Positions 24,237-35,700 of a DNA stretch of 64,000 nt are shown one piece after another (the stretch's first letter is position 1; each line of letters starts with the position of its first letter). The notes beneath the pieces are model-generated. The model did no database searches, was not told where the DNA came from, and saw only the letters and a list, made by a program, of their open reading frames with translations. This DNA comes from Acinetobacter sp. C26M. Lineage in GTDB: Bacteria; Pseudomonadota; Gammaproteobacteria; Pseudomonadales; Moraxellaceae. The stretch is from the NCBI RefSeq assembly GCF_023702675.1, contig NZ_CP098478.1, forward strand, positions 1,054,001 to 1,118,000, written 5' to 3'. The translations under genes and the position numbers were made by a program.

Positions 24237-25244
24237 TTATTTATTATTCTCTCTCCATTTTAATGGTGTTAGTCCGCTCCAAGATTTAAAAGAACGTTGG
24301 AATACACTTTGTTCAGAATATCCTAATAGAAAAGCAATTTCACTAATATTTAATTTTTCATTTAATAAATATTTTTTTGCAAGATTGAAGCGAACATCAG
24401 ATAACATGCTATTAAAAGAATAACCATAGCTTAATAAAATCTCTCTTAGTTTTTTTTGCGGCATACCCATTTGTTCAGCGATAATGTCTATATTTATTTT
24501 CTTGTTGTTTATGTTGGTGATGATGCATAGTCTTATTTTATACTCAAATTCATTATAGTTTTCTAATTTTTCAATCAGTAGATCAGCATGATTTTTCAAA
24601 ATTCGATATAAGTAAGGGTCCGGTTGAGCGAGAGGGATGTTTTTTAGACTGTCTAATGAAATAACAATAGATGTAGTTGGGGAGTTGAAAAAGACAGGGC
24701 AACCAAAATAATTTTTGTAAAATTCAATATTATTAGGTGGATCATATAAAAAATTAATACATTTGGGTGGGATGTAATAAGGAGATATAGAATGCTTAAC
24801 AATATTTAAGAAAAGGGCAATAGCACATTCATCAACTGCCAGCCCCGGTTGGCCCATGTGATCATCCCAAGAAAATTCAATCTCTGAATCTTTTACTTGG
24901 AAGTACATATAATTTAGATCATAGGCTAAACGTATATATTTTATAAAATCTGGAATCGCTTCTAATAAGGTTGGCTTGGAAAATGAAATATATGAAACTA
25001 TACCGGCATATGCAGGTTTCACAAAATCTGCAATTTTTAAGCCTAACGCATTGGTTTTAAATTGTTCATCAATTTTATTTATAATCATGCACCATACATT
25101 AAATGGTATTCTATCATCTAAGTCATAAAGACTGCATTCAGCAGGTATTGTTAAATTGTGAAATTTACAAAAATCTCTAATCATATGGGATAAGGATGCA
25201 CAAACGGAACCTCTATTCAGAAAATCTTTATTATTTCTATTCAT
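24237..25244 (-). CDS. AraC-family regulator with arabinose-binding-type N-terminal domain
   Basis: This 335-residue regulator has an N-terminal arabinose_bd-type (PF12625) sensory domain spanning about 20-210. The C-terminal AraC DNA-binding domain, about 235-332, has the two helix-turn-helix units around IDIIAEQMGMPQKKLREIL and ISEIAFLLGYSEQSVFQRSFKSWSG. The gene is very AT-rich, as is the fimbrial operon it faces, and their 3' ends are 6 bases apart. It is a plausible activator of the fimbrial genes, but no binding site was identified, so the link is positional only. Confidence 0.88.
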   Translation of the reverse strand: MNRNNKDFLNRGSVCASLSHMIRDFCKFHNLTIPAECSLYDLDDRIPFNVWCMIINKIDEQFKTNALGLKIADFVKPAYAGIVSYISFSKPTLLEAIPDFIKYIRLAYDLNYMYFQVKDSEIEFSWDDHMGQPGLAVDECAIALFLNIVKHSISPYYIPPKCINFLYDPPNNIEFYKNYFGCPVFFNSPTTSIVISLDSLKNIPLAQPDPYLYRILKNHADLLIEKLENYNEFEYKIRLCIITNINNKKINIDIIAEQMGMPQKKLREILLSYGYSFNSMLSDVRFNLAKKYLLNEKLNISEIAFLLGYSEQSVFQRSFKSWSGLTPLKWRENNK

Positions 25245-26328
25245 AATAATTCATCCCTGTGTTTTTTAATATATTAATATTAATTATTTAAATATTCAAT
25301 ACCTTAATTCAATAGTCATTGTTTTTTTGTAAAAAAAAGCATTAGCCTTGCGTTTGGATGGGCTAATGCTAAGTCATTAGATTGCGACTAATGAATGGGG
25401 AATTGTTATATTTGTTATAGTGAGTTTATTTGTTATTTAAAATTAATGCATTGATATTTTTTTATTTTTTTTTAGCATTTATTTAAAATACAGACGATTC
25501 TTTATAATTGATTTTTTAAAGGATGATGTGTGTATGTATAAATTCTGATTTTATTGAATTTAAAGGATGAGTTTTATTGTTTGTGATTTGGTTTTGTGTT
25601 ATTTGGTTTTGATTGTTAAGAGTGTTTTGTATATTTAAAGTGTTGGGGTTTTAAAGGGGTTGGGTTTTTATTATTGTTTTTATTATTGTTTTTATTATCT
25701 ACGAAAGTGAGTATTTATAAAGAGGATATGTTTGAGTTAGATTTAAAAATCATTAACCCTTTTGCTAATGTGGTTGACTGGTTATCCTTATTATTCAAAT
25801 AACTAGATTTTTTGCTTCTTGAACAAGTTGCTTATTGTCATGTTGAGAGGGATGAAAGTCCTTTAGAGGTATGAAAGATACTGTGATAGTGCTTTTCTAG
25901 AAACTCCAACCGTTCCCCAAAGTGTATTGAGTGCCTTGATCAATTTAAGGAGGTTTAACTTTTTTAAAAAATCTGCATTTATTCGAATGACTTGGGTGAA
26001 ATTATATACTGACGGCAAGATTTATTGGCTCGATAAGATTTTCAATGTCTCAGCAAATTTTACATGCATATGCTGAACTAGCATTGGAGCGTTCAACAAG
26101 TCAGTCGAATGATGGGGTATCACGTCTCACGTCAAAGAGCGGCAACAAACAACTGCACATACATTTGCTTGATTAGTGTCGTCAATGACATATCAGAAAG
26201 CATTCCACTGGTAGGTGGTGCAGGGAAGATGAAATCTTGTTCTTAAAATAAAGGGATCATTACGCTTCTTCTCTCTTGAACGTCATTGAGCAAAAATTTT
26301 AACCCATCAAAAAATGTACAAAAAGCTA
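25245..26328. other. 1.1-kb AT-rich region of decayed DNA
   Basis: No intact gene is present. It contains a minus-strand terminator with no gene in front of it (25338-25370) and about three copies of a 12-base unit GTTTTTATTATT at 25664-25698. A 43-codon frame at 26045-26176 beginning MSQQILHAYAELALER has no known domain. The region is the right end of the fimbrial island, just before att copy 3, and looks like the remains of lost genes. Confidence 0.5.
25338..25370 (-). terminator. Orphan rho-independent terminator
   Basis: AGCATTAGCC and GGCTAATGCT form a perfect 10-bp stem with a 13-base loop. On the minus strand it is followed by eight T residues. No minus-strand gene lies upstream of it now, suggesting a deleted gene. 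Confidence 0.7.
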
Positions 26329-26423
26329 ATGGGTCAAAATTGGGTAAATTTGAGTTATATAAAAATAAAATTTAAATAAAACAGTTGGTTATTTATTAAA
26401 TTCAACTGACGCCATCTCCACCA
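26329..26423 (+). repeat. Att-like repeat, copy 3, ending in a tmRNA-3'-like sequence
   Basis: The repeat runs from TGGGTCAAAATTGGG into TTCAACT (T-loop), GACGC (3' strand of T-stem), CATCTCC (3' acceptor strand), A and CCA at 26401-26423. The loop UUCAACU is the one I recall for E. coli tmRNA. The UCC-A-CCA end fits the alanine-type acceptor that carries a G3.U pair. The complementary T-stem strand GCGTC is missing upstream. This is therefore only the 3' part, as left by a site-specific integration (attR), and not a working ssrA gene. Confidence 0.7.
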
Positions 26424-26434
26424 AAATTCGAAAA

Positions 26435-26465
26435 AGCTCTGAAATGAAAGTTTCAGGGCTTTTTT
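26435..26465 (+). terminator. Terminator following the tmRNA-like 3' end
   Basis: AGCTCTGAAA and TTTCAGGGCT form a 10-bp stem (one G.U pair), with loop TGAAAG followed by TTTTT. Its position 12 bases after CCA is what is expected for the original ssrA terminator. Confidence 0.85.
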
Positions 26466-26544
26466 ATTTGCTTTCTTGTAAAAATCTATACGTTTATTGC
26501 AGTGCATATTTTTGAGTATTAATTTTAGTGTAACGAAAAATTAT

Positions 26545-26558
26545 ATGATCGAAATCAT
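26545..26558. promoter_or_regulatory. FNR/CRP-like dyad upstream of the giant YD-repeat gene
   Basis: ATGATCGAAATCAT differs from the FNR consensus TTGAT-N4-ATCAA by one base in each half, and the dyad extends to ATATGAT/ATCATAT. It is about 220 bases before the start codon. The function is unproven. Confidence 0.35.
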
Positions 26559-26779
26559 ATCTAAACTCAATTGAAAATATTTTGGATAGAAAGCCTATTT
26601 TTTATCAAATTATTTTTCTTTCACATTTAAAAAGTAAATAAAAAATATTAGACTTCAACACTTGTATGGGGTCGGTAGAGCATTGAGATTTCTGTCTTAA
26701 ATTTAGGTTTTTTACACTAATTTGAAATGTGAATTTTAAGCGAGCCAATTTACGTAAAAAATAAAAAAGAGGTTGTGTC

Positions 26780-29700
26780 ATGGTTGGTATTGTATCTGGA
26801 AATGGCTTGGGTTTATTCAATAGCTCATTTAATAACCTAGGCAAAAAAGGACTACAGGGCAACGCCAACTTTGGGCAGGCTCAACTTCAAAATTACGTTA
26901 ATATTGCCGATGGTAATCTAATCATTCGCCAATTAGATCAGAATCTTTCTGCACTTGGTAAAGATATTCAATCCATTCAAACCTATAACTCTAAGGGGGT
27001 TCTCAGTGGAGATACTCAATGGGGAGGTGAATGGAGTCGACGTATTACTTTAGTCGGTGATCTTATTACTGCAGGCAGTAAAATCCTGATTACTGCAGAA
27101 GATGGTCATCAAATTACTTTTAACTATAGTTCGGCTAATGCTTATATTTCTACAGAAGGTGATGGTGCGTACGATAAATTGTTGGTAAATGGCAATACGT
27201 TAACAGTCATTGATGGAAAAACTAGAGTAAATGAAATTTATGAATATAACCCAAGCTTAAAAACAGGCCGTTTAGTTGCAGTTAAAGATAGTAATGGGAC
27301 TAATCTGGCTTATAGTTATGATGCGCTTGACCGTTTAATCTCCATTAAAGATTTAAATAGTACCAGTTTAAATGAACTGATTTATAACTATGATGGGACT
27401 ACTAATCGTATTAAACGGATTGATACTAAAGCCAATGGTATTACCAACCAAAATGTTTATTATGAATATGACAGTTTAAATCGCTTATCTAAAGTCATTA
27501 CTGATCTTACCCCGAATGATAATAGTATTGCCGACCAGAAAGTCTATAGCACTAGTTATAGCTATGAGTTAAATTCGAGTCGAATTGCTTCAATCACACA
27601 AAGTGATGGTACATCAGTTCAATTTAGTTATGAGCTTGATAGTGTAACCAATAGCTATCGGGTAAAAGCTGTCAGAGATAGTCAGGGCTTAACCACTTTT
27701 ACTTACGCTGCCAATAAAACTACAGTTGAAAATAGCTTAAAAGAAATCTGGGAATACAGCTATGATGAGAATCAGCAACTGACTAGCATTAAAAATGCCA
27801 ATGCTGAGGTGTCCTCTTTTAGTTATGACGGTCAAGGTAATGTGACCAGCATAGTCGATAACGAAGGTAATAAGCTGACTTATCGTTATGATAGTAATGG
27901 CAATTTAACAGAAGAATATAACCACCTCGGTAAAGCGATTAAATATACTTATGCTGGGATATCAAGGCTTGAGAGTGTTGTTGAGTTTGAAACCTTAGCC
28001 GCCAAAGATACAAATGGTAATTGGATATTACCAACAGGTAATTCTAAGACTACAAATTATATTTATGATGGTTCTCAGCGGTTACGTTTTATTATTAATA
28101 ATGGGAGGTTATCGGAATATATTTACAATGATCAAGGTCAGTTAATTACAAAAGTTGGAAGTTATGATACTAAATATCTTTCTACTAATTTAATGTTACT
28201 TACAATTGAAGCGTGGTCTAAAAAGAACGCAAGAAATCAGCTTAGCAGTTATGAATATGATGTTTTAGGTAATCTAAAAAGAGAAATCAACTATAGCTCG
28301 ATTAATAAAACAGCTGATGCAGCAGGCTTGGTCAATAACCAAGGTGTCTTTGAAGATGCAACGCAACTGATCGACTATGTCTATGATCCGAAAGGGTTGT
28401 TGTTGCAGAAGATCATTCGTCATGGTGCAGACCGACAAACTGCAGCAGCGACAGCAGCACAAGCGATTCAATCCTTCACTTATGATGGCCTAGGTCGAAT
28501 TTTAACTGAGGTGAGTGCAGCGGGGACAACCTCTTATAGTTATGCTGCGGGTAAAATTACAGTCATTAATGCAGCGAATCTAGTCACGACCCAAAGCTTT
28601 GATAGCTATGGGCGTTTATTGAATATAGTACAGTCTGCCACGAATCAGCCGAGCAGAACCACAAGCTATACTTATGATGAAGCAGGTCGTTTGGTTTATA
28701 GTAAACAGCCGACTGGCAATGAACAATTCAACTTCTATGATAAAAAAGGTCGGTTGGTTGGGGTTGCAGATAGCTCAGGGCTATTGATTGAATATGTCTA
28801 TAATAAAAATGATTTACAGACCAAAGAAATTCGTTATGCCAATGCAGTGAATTCTACTGGCTGGTTGGTGAATAATAGTGTCGCCAAGAAACGGATTGAA
28901 GAGATTCGTCCAGCGGTAAATAGCTTTGATCGAGTGATTGAGAAGAGTTATGACAGCAGTAGCCAACTGAAGAGCATTAAGCAAGCCAATGGGACCTTGA
29001 CGGAATATAGTTATGACAACTTTGGTAATGTTATTCAAACAAAAACAGGCGATCGGATTAGCCGCTATTTTTATAATAAAGACAATCAGCAGGTTGGTGT
29101 ATTAGATGCCGAAGGGTATCTGGTTGAAACGATTTATAATACGGTAGGGCAAAAAGTTCAAGTCAATCGCTACAGTAAACTTACCACCGAAAGTCTGCGG
29201 GCAACAGGGACTTTGGCACAATTGAAGCCAACTGGGGCTGATAATATTACTCGTAGTACGCTGTTTTTCTACAATGCCCAAAATAAGCTGGTTGGTTCGA
29301 TTGATGAAAAGAACTTTATTACAGCCTATATTTACGATGAAAAAAATAACACGGTTACAACACGTCAATATACAGAGGCGACAACGGTATCCATCACCAA
29401 TTTTATGGTCTGGACTGATTTTATTGCAGCGATTCCAGCGACGAATAGCTATCAAGAGTCGATTAAGTACTATGATAATCAAGGACGTTTAACTAAGTTA
29501 AGTGATACACGTCAGGGCATTACTACATATGGTTATGATAACGCTGGTCGAGTAATTACGGAAATCTTGGCAACAGGCAGTAATGAAAGACGTATTTTTA
29601 CCCGTTACAATGCCTTTGATGATGTGACCCATGTGTTGGCGGGTGAAGTTGCACTTGATATCAAGTCGGGTATGACTGCTGCACAAGTTGATCAAGTCTA

Positions 29701-32700
29701 TGAACAATATGCGATTAAGTCATATTATGATGCTGCTGGGCGCAAGACTCAGGTATTGAATGCTGCAGGTCAACTCACCACCTTTTACTATGATAAATCA
29801 GGTCGGTTGACACATCGCATTAATGCAGAAGGTAATGTGGTTGAGACCAGCTACACGCTGTTTGGTGAGGTAAAAACTACTACACAATATGTGAATAGCC
29901 TGTCAAAAACCGATGAGAAAGTCACCGACTTAGCTGGGGCTGCGATTCCAGCGGCATTTAGCAATGCAGTTGGCGTGGGTAAACGCTTAAAAGGTGGTGA
30001 ACTTACTACCACGCTAAGCAATTTGGTTGCGGCGATTAAAAATGCAAGCAAAGATAATGTTGCGAAATTTGAATACGATAAACTGGGGAATATCAGTAAA
30101 AAAACAGATGCTGAATCAAATAGCGTTGATTTCCTTTATAACCAATACGGTGAACTAGACACTGAAACACGCCAAGTCACCCTCAATGGGGTTAAAAAGC
30201 CCGTACAGACGGCTTACACCTATAGTAAACGAGGTGAGCTAAAGAGTGTCATTACGGATAAAGGTGGTCTAAACCAGAGCACGAGTAAAGAATACGATGC
30301 CTTCGGTCGAGTCACCAAAGAAACTGATGCTAAAGGCAACATCACCAGTTATGACTATTTTGCAGATCAAGGACGAAGCATTCAGGTTACATCTGCAAAT
30401 AACAGCCTCACTAAAACCACTTATGATGCCTGGAACCGTGTGCTCACGGTGAATAGCAATAACAATATCAGCAGCTATAGCTATGATGATAAAGCCAGAA
30501 CGTTAACGGTGAAGAGCCCAGAAGGGCTACAAACCATTACACGTTATAATGAATTCGGTGATGTGATTGAGATTACCGCGGCGAATAATGGTAAAACCAC
30601 CTATTTATATAATAAAGATGGTAAGAAGACCAAAGAAACCAATGCTGCGAGTGCATCGACCAGCTATGTTTATGATAAAAATACTGGATTATTAAAAGAA
30701 AGCACCAATGCGCTAGGACTAAAAACCGAATACATTTATGACGATGCCAATCGGGTTCAATCGCAGATTGTAACCATCTCAGCGACAGAGAAGGTTGAAA
30801 CCCAATATCGTTATGATGGTCAAGGACAACGCTTAGAAGTGATCGAGGCGTATGGCACAGTAAACCAACGCTCGACTCAATACAACTACGATAAAGCAGG
30901 GCGTTTGACCTCAGTTGTACAAGATGCCACGGGGATTAAAGCAACCACCACCTATGCCTACGATGAGACAGGGCGTGAGATTCGTGTGGTGGATAAAGGC
31001 GTTACTACGGTTTATAGCTATGATGCTTTGGGCCGTCGCCTTTCTGAAATCAAGGATCCAACAGGGGAAGCCTTAAAAACTGAATATCGTTATGACCTGA
31101 ATGGCAATCTTACCCGTAAGATTGATCAGGCAGGCAATAGTAGCTGGTATATCTACGACAATATGAACCGTTTGAGTTATACGGTGAATAGTTTAGGTGA
31201 GACAGTCGGTTCAGTTTACGATGTGAATGATCGGGTGATTGCACAATACCGTTATACGGTCTTGCAAAATGTCAGTACATGGTTAGTCAAAGATATAGCT
31301 ATCACAACTGATATTACAGTAAGTAGCGTGGATGCAAGAACATCAACCCGCTTTGTTTATAACAAAGATGGATTGGAAATCTTTAGTGTCGATGCTGAGG
31401 GCAGTGTTGTTGAGAAACAATACAATGAGTTGGGTAAAGTCACGCAGATCATCTCGTATGATAAAGCGATCAATTTGACAGGTGAAAGCCTCACACAAGA
31501 GGCCGTTAGAGCAGCATTACAGACTGCAAGTGCAGGCTCTAGAACAGAATCGTATTATTATGATGCGTTGGGTCGGGTGGTTTTTACTATTGATGCTGCG
31601 GGTTATGTAAAGCGTCATGATTATAATGCATTGGGCGATATTACTGCGATTCGTAGTTTTAGAGAGCCGACAACACTGAGTAGATCTAGTACATTTTTAG
31701 AGTTGCGTGCAATCTATGCGAATAGTAGCAGTATTCCAAGTTCGACGATCCAATATATGTACTATGATAAGTTGGGTCGTAAAGTTTATGATTTAGATAA
31801 GAATTCGATTCTTACTCGTTATTATTATGATGAGCTAAATAACTTGGTAGGCAAGAAAGAAACCACGATTTCTTATGTCACGTTACTCGATTTACTTAGA
31901 ACCAAAGATGAGAATGGTGCGTTTAACTCACCTAGACCCGTGTCTAATCCAGATAATTTTGATGCAGGACTGAAGCTCTTAACCGATATTCAATTTAGAG
32001 AAACCAATTACTATTACGATAAACTTGGTCGTGTTACCTATACCATTGATGCCTTAGGATATGTCACTCGTTATACCTATAACGCCTTTAATGTAGTTTC
32101 TGGGACAGTCAAATTCTATGATGCGACTAGTTTAAGCCGTAGTAGTACAAATGCTGAATTAGATGCGGTCTACCGTACGGCTGCAAATCAACTTCCACCT
32201 TTTACACTAAAAGGTGCTATCTTTAATGTGATGGGGCGTAAGGTATTAGACTATAACGAGCTTAGTTTTGTAACTTACTATAGCTATGATGCTTTAGGTA
32301 ATTTGGTTAGTAAAAAAGAAACAAAACTCTTACTTGGTACTTTATTAGACCTTTTAAGAACCAAAGATGCTAATGGTGTTCTAACACCACGTCCAGCTTC
32401 TAATGCTAACAATGTTAATAAGGCAATTTTATTAGTTACTCCAGATCAATATAACGAAACTAAGTACTATTACGACAAGGTTGGGCGTTTAGCTTATGAC
32501 ATTAATGCTTTGGGCTACGTCAATAATTATCGTTATGATGCCCTTGGTCAGTTGATTTCAAGTAAACAATCAAATCTCACGGCAGATAGTATTTTAGATT
32601 TACTCAGAACTAAAGATGCCAGTGGCAATTTCACTACACCCCGTCCTGAGCTCAATGCGGATAATTTAGAAAAAGCCTTTAAGGTGGTTCCAGTTGCAAA

Positions 32701-35700
32701 TTATAAAGAAAGCAACTCCTATTACGATCAGGATGGTCGTCTCAATTACAGTATTGATGCAATGGGCTATGTGACCCGTTATAGCAATGATGCCTATGAT
32801 AATGTGATCAATATCATCCGTTTTAAAGCCGCAACGACCTTAAGTCGCAGCAGTACTTTAGCGCAGCTGGATGTTGCTTTTAAAACCGCCACGACGTTGC
32901 CTGCTCATACCATGATTCAATATGGTTATGATGCCTTAAACCGCAAGATCAAAGAGACCGATGCCGAAGGCTTCTCGGTTGAAACAGGCTATGATGCGTT
33001 TGGGAATACTATTTGGGTCAAAGACAAGCTCGGGAACAAGGGCTATTTCTATTATGACGCGCTCAACCGTAATACTTTTAAAATAGATGCTGAAGGCTAT
33101 ATTACCTTCTACTATTATGATGTGTTTGGTAACCAGACTGCTGAGCGAAAATATTATCAGCGTGTGAATGGGCTTGATAAGATTATCGCTGACAATGGTT
33201 TGATAAATAATGTACGGGTGTTAGCAACAGCTACAGAGGTTGCACCAACCAATCAGCCATATCTTGATTACAATGTGTATTATGATCAAACCAGTTATCA
33301 GTACGATAAACTGAACCGTAAAACCAAGATCTCGGATATCTTGGGTAACTATGAAGAATATACCTATAACAATGGTTTAACCCAACCTGCCACATATCGT
33401 AATAAATTGGGTGGGGTATATAGTTATGTCTACGATAAAGTTGGTCGACTGATTCAGGAAACCTTGCCTGAATTGGCAGGTGGCCAGGCGGTCATCAACA
33501 GCTATGAATATGATGCCTATGGAAATAGAACCAAACTGATTGAGGCGAAGGGTTTAGTAGAACAACGTGTTTCGGTCTATCAATATGATGCGTTAAATCG
33601 TTTAACCGCCAAAGTAGGAGAAGCGGTCAGTACGACGCAGTTTAAAGTCACGGATGCCAGTAAGCCGAATGTCAAAAACAAGATTGTGACGCTTACTGCA
33701 CCGAAAGAGAGTTATCAATATGATAGCTATGGCAACCAGATTGCAAAAACAGATGCTAATGGTGCAACGACATATAGCTATTATGATCAAAACGGTCGCA
33801 AACTCTCGGAAATTAGTCCAGTTGGGCAACTCACACAGTGGGCCTACAATGCCGATGGTCAAGTTATTCAATTAAAGTCTTACGAGACCGCTATTGCTTT
33901 ACCGACACAAGCAGGTGGAGCTTTACCTGTTGCACCAGCAGGTAACGTCCGTGTTGTTGATTATAGCTATGATAAGGTGGGTCGCCAAACAGCAGTGACC
34001 ACACCTAATATTTCAGCGTATGAATATTACCAAGAAAAAAACAATCTTAAGGGGGCGCTAACGCCAACCAGTTCGACAGTTAGAACCTATTACGATGCTA
34101 ATGGTAATGTCATTCGTGTTGAGGATGGCAAAGGCAATAATAGCTATAGCTATTATGATGCGATTGGTCGTAAGTTATTGAGTGTGGATGCAGGTGGTTA
34201 TGCGACACAGTGGAGCTATGACTATAATTCAACGACTAAGCTCAACAGTATTACTGAAACCAAGTATGCCACCCAGCTGAAACAGACTGTCAACGCTACA
34301 GATCAACTTACACAGGTCTTGGGCTATGTTACTGCAGATGCAAATAATGACCGCATCACTATTAGTACATTAGACCGTAAAGGGCGAGTCAGTAAAACTG
34401 AATTACTCAATGTCAAATACACCGATGGCACGACCACTAAAGTGGGGAATAGTGGCACCAGTTTTACTTATAATGGTTTAGATCAGGTTCTAACCAAGAC
34501 AGACATTACTGGTACGGTGAGAACCGACTATGACAAGTTGGGTCGAGAAACCTTACGTACCTTTGGGGAATATAAAGACAGTAATAATGTTGCGGTGAAA
34601 CAACGTATTGCCAGTGTTTATAATGGTTTGGGCCTACTCTCGAGTAGCTCTGTACTGGGCACCAATGATGCCGTTAGTACCGATGACCGTGTGACCCAAT
34701 ATGGCTATGACAAGCTAGGACGTTTGATCAAGGAACTGGATGTTAACCTGAATCATAGCGTGGACTATGCTTATGATTTAGTGGGGAATCAGACCTGGAT
34801 TGGGAATGAACGCAAAACCAGTACGGCTGTCGTAAAAAGTGATGAGACGCTGATTGAATACAATGCTTCAGGCAAAGAAATTACGCGTCGGGTAAGAGAA
34901 GGCTCACGGCCAACTCAAACGAGTACAGCAATTACTTGGGTGACCTTGGAAGAACGTGAAACCCGTTACAACGTATTTGGTGAAGTGACAGGTAAACGTT
35001 TAATTCAGGCTGACAGTGCGACTAAAGCGACAGATCCATGGCAGGAAGTCACGGAATACAATAATCAGGGCAAGGTCTGGAAGAGTAATGCCAATAATGG
35101 GGTGACACGCTATTACCTATATGACCGCAATGGCAATGCGACTTTACAGTTGGATACGACTGGCAGCACGACAATTATAGCAAAGACACCCGATCAGCTA
35201 AAAGATCTCACGGGTGTAACCTATACTGAAACGGTTTATGACCAACGTAATCAGGTCGCTGAGGTTCGTCAGCCGAAGTATAGTCAGGAAAGTTTAGATA
35301 CCACTTTAAATATATTTGGTCAGACCATTTCACGCACCACGGAAAAATCTACGGTTGCGTTAACAGATACCACAAACAAGCTGAAGTTTGATGCTAATAC
35401 ACAAAAGTTAAGTATTCAGGCACATGCTCAGGCGACCCGAGTCATTATTAAGTATTGGCCGAAAGGCAGTGCGGCGACCCCTGAAAATACGCTCACAGTG
35501 GATATGCAGGCAGGCGCTACCGCAGGTGCCTTTGTACTGGATATTTCAGCGATCAAGGCCAATGCTGATTTTAACTTTAGTTATAGCAGTAGCAATGCAG
35601 CCGGTCAGGTACTGGAAAGCAGTACAGGTACCATCAAACGTTCGGTGAATATCATTGATGTATTCTCGGGCGGCAGTGTGACTGCGAATCCGAATGCGAC

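Noticed and set aside
25664..25698. Tandem 12-base units GTTTTTATTATT as a possible CRISPR remnant or iteron
   Set aside because: Only about three AT-only copies with no spacers and no replication gene nearby; simple low-complexity DNA.
26401..26423. A complete tmRNA or tRNA gene
   Set aside because: Only the T-loop, one T-stem strand, acceptor 3' strand and CCA are present; the pairing strand GCGTC and the rest of the molecule are missing upstream.
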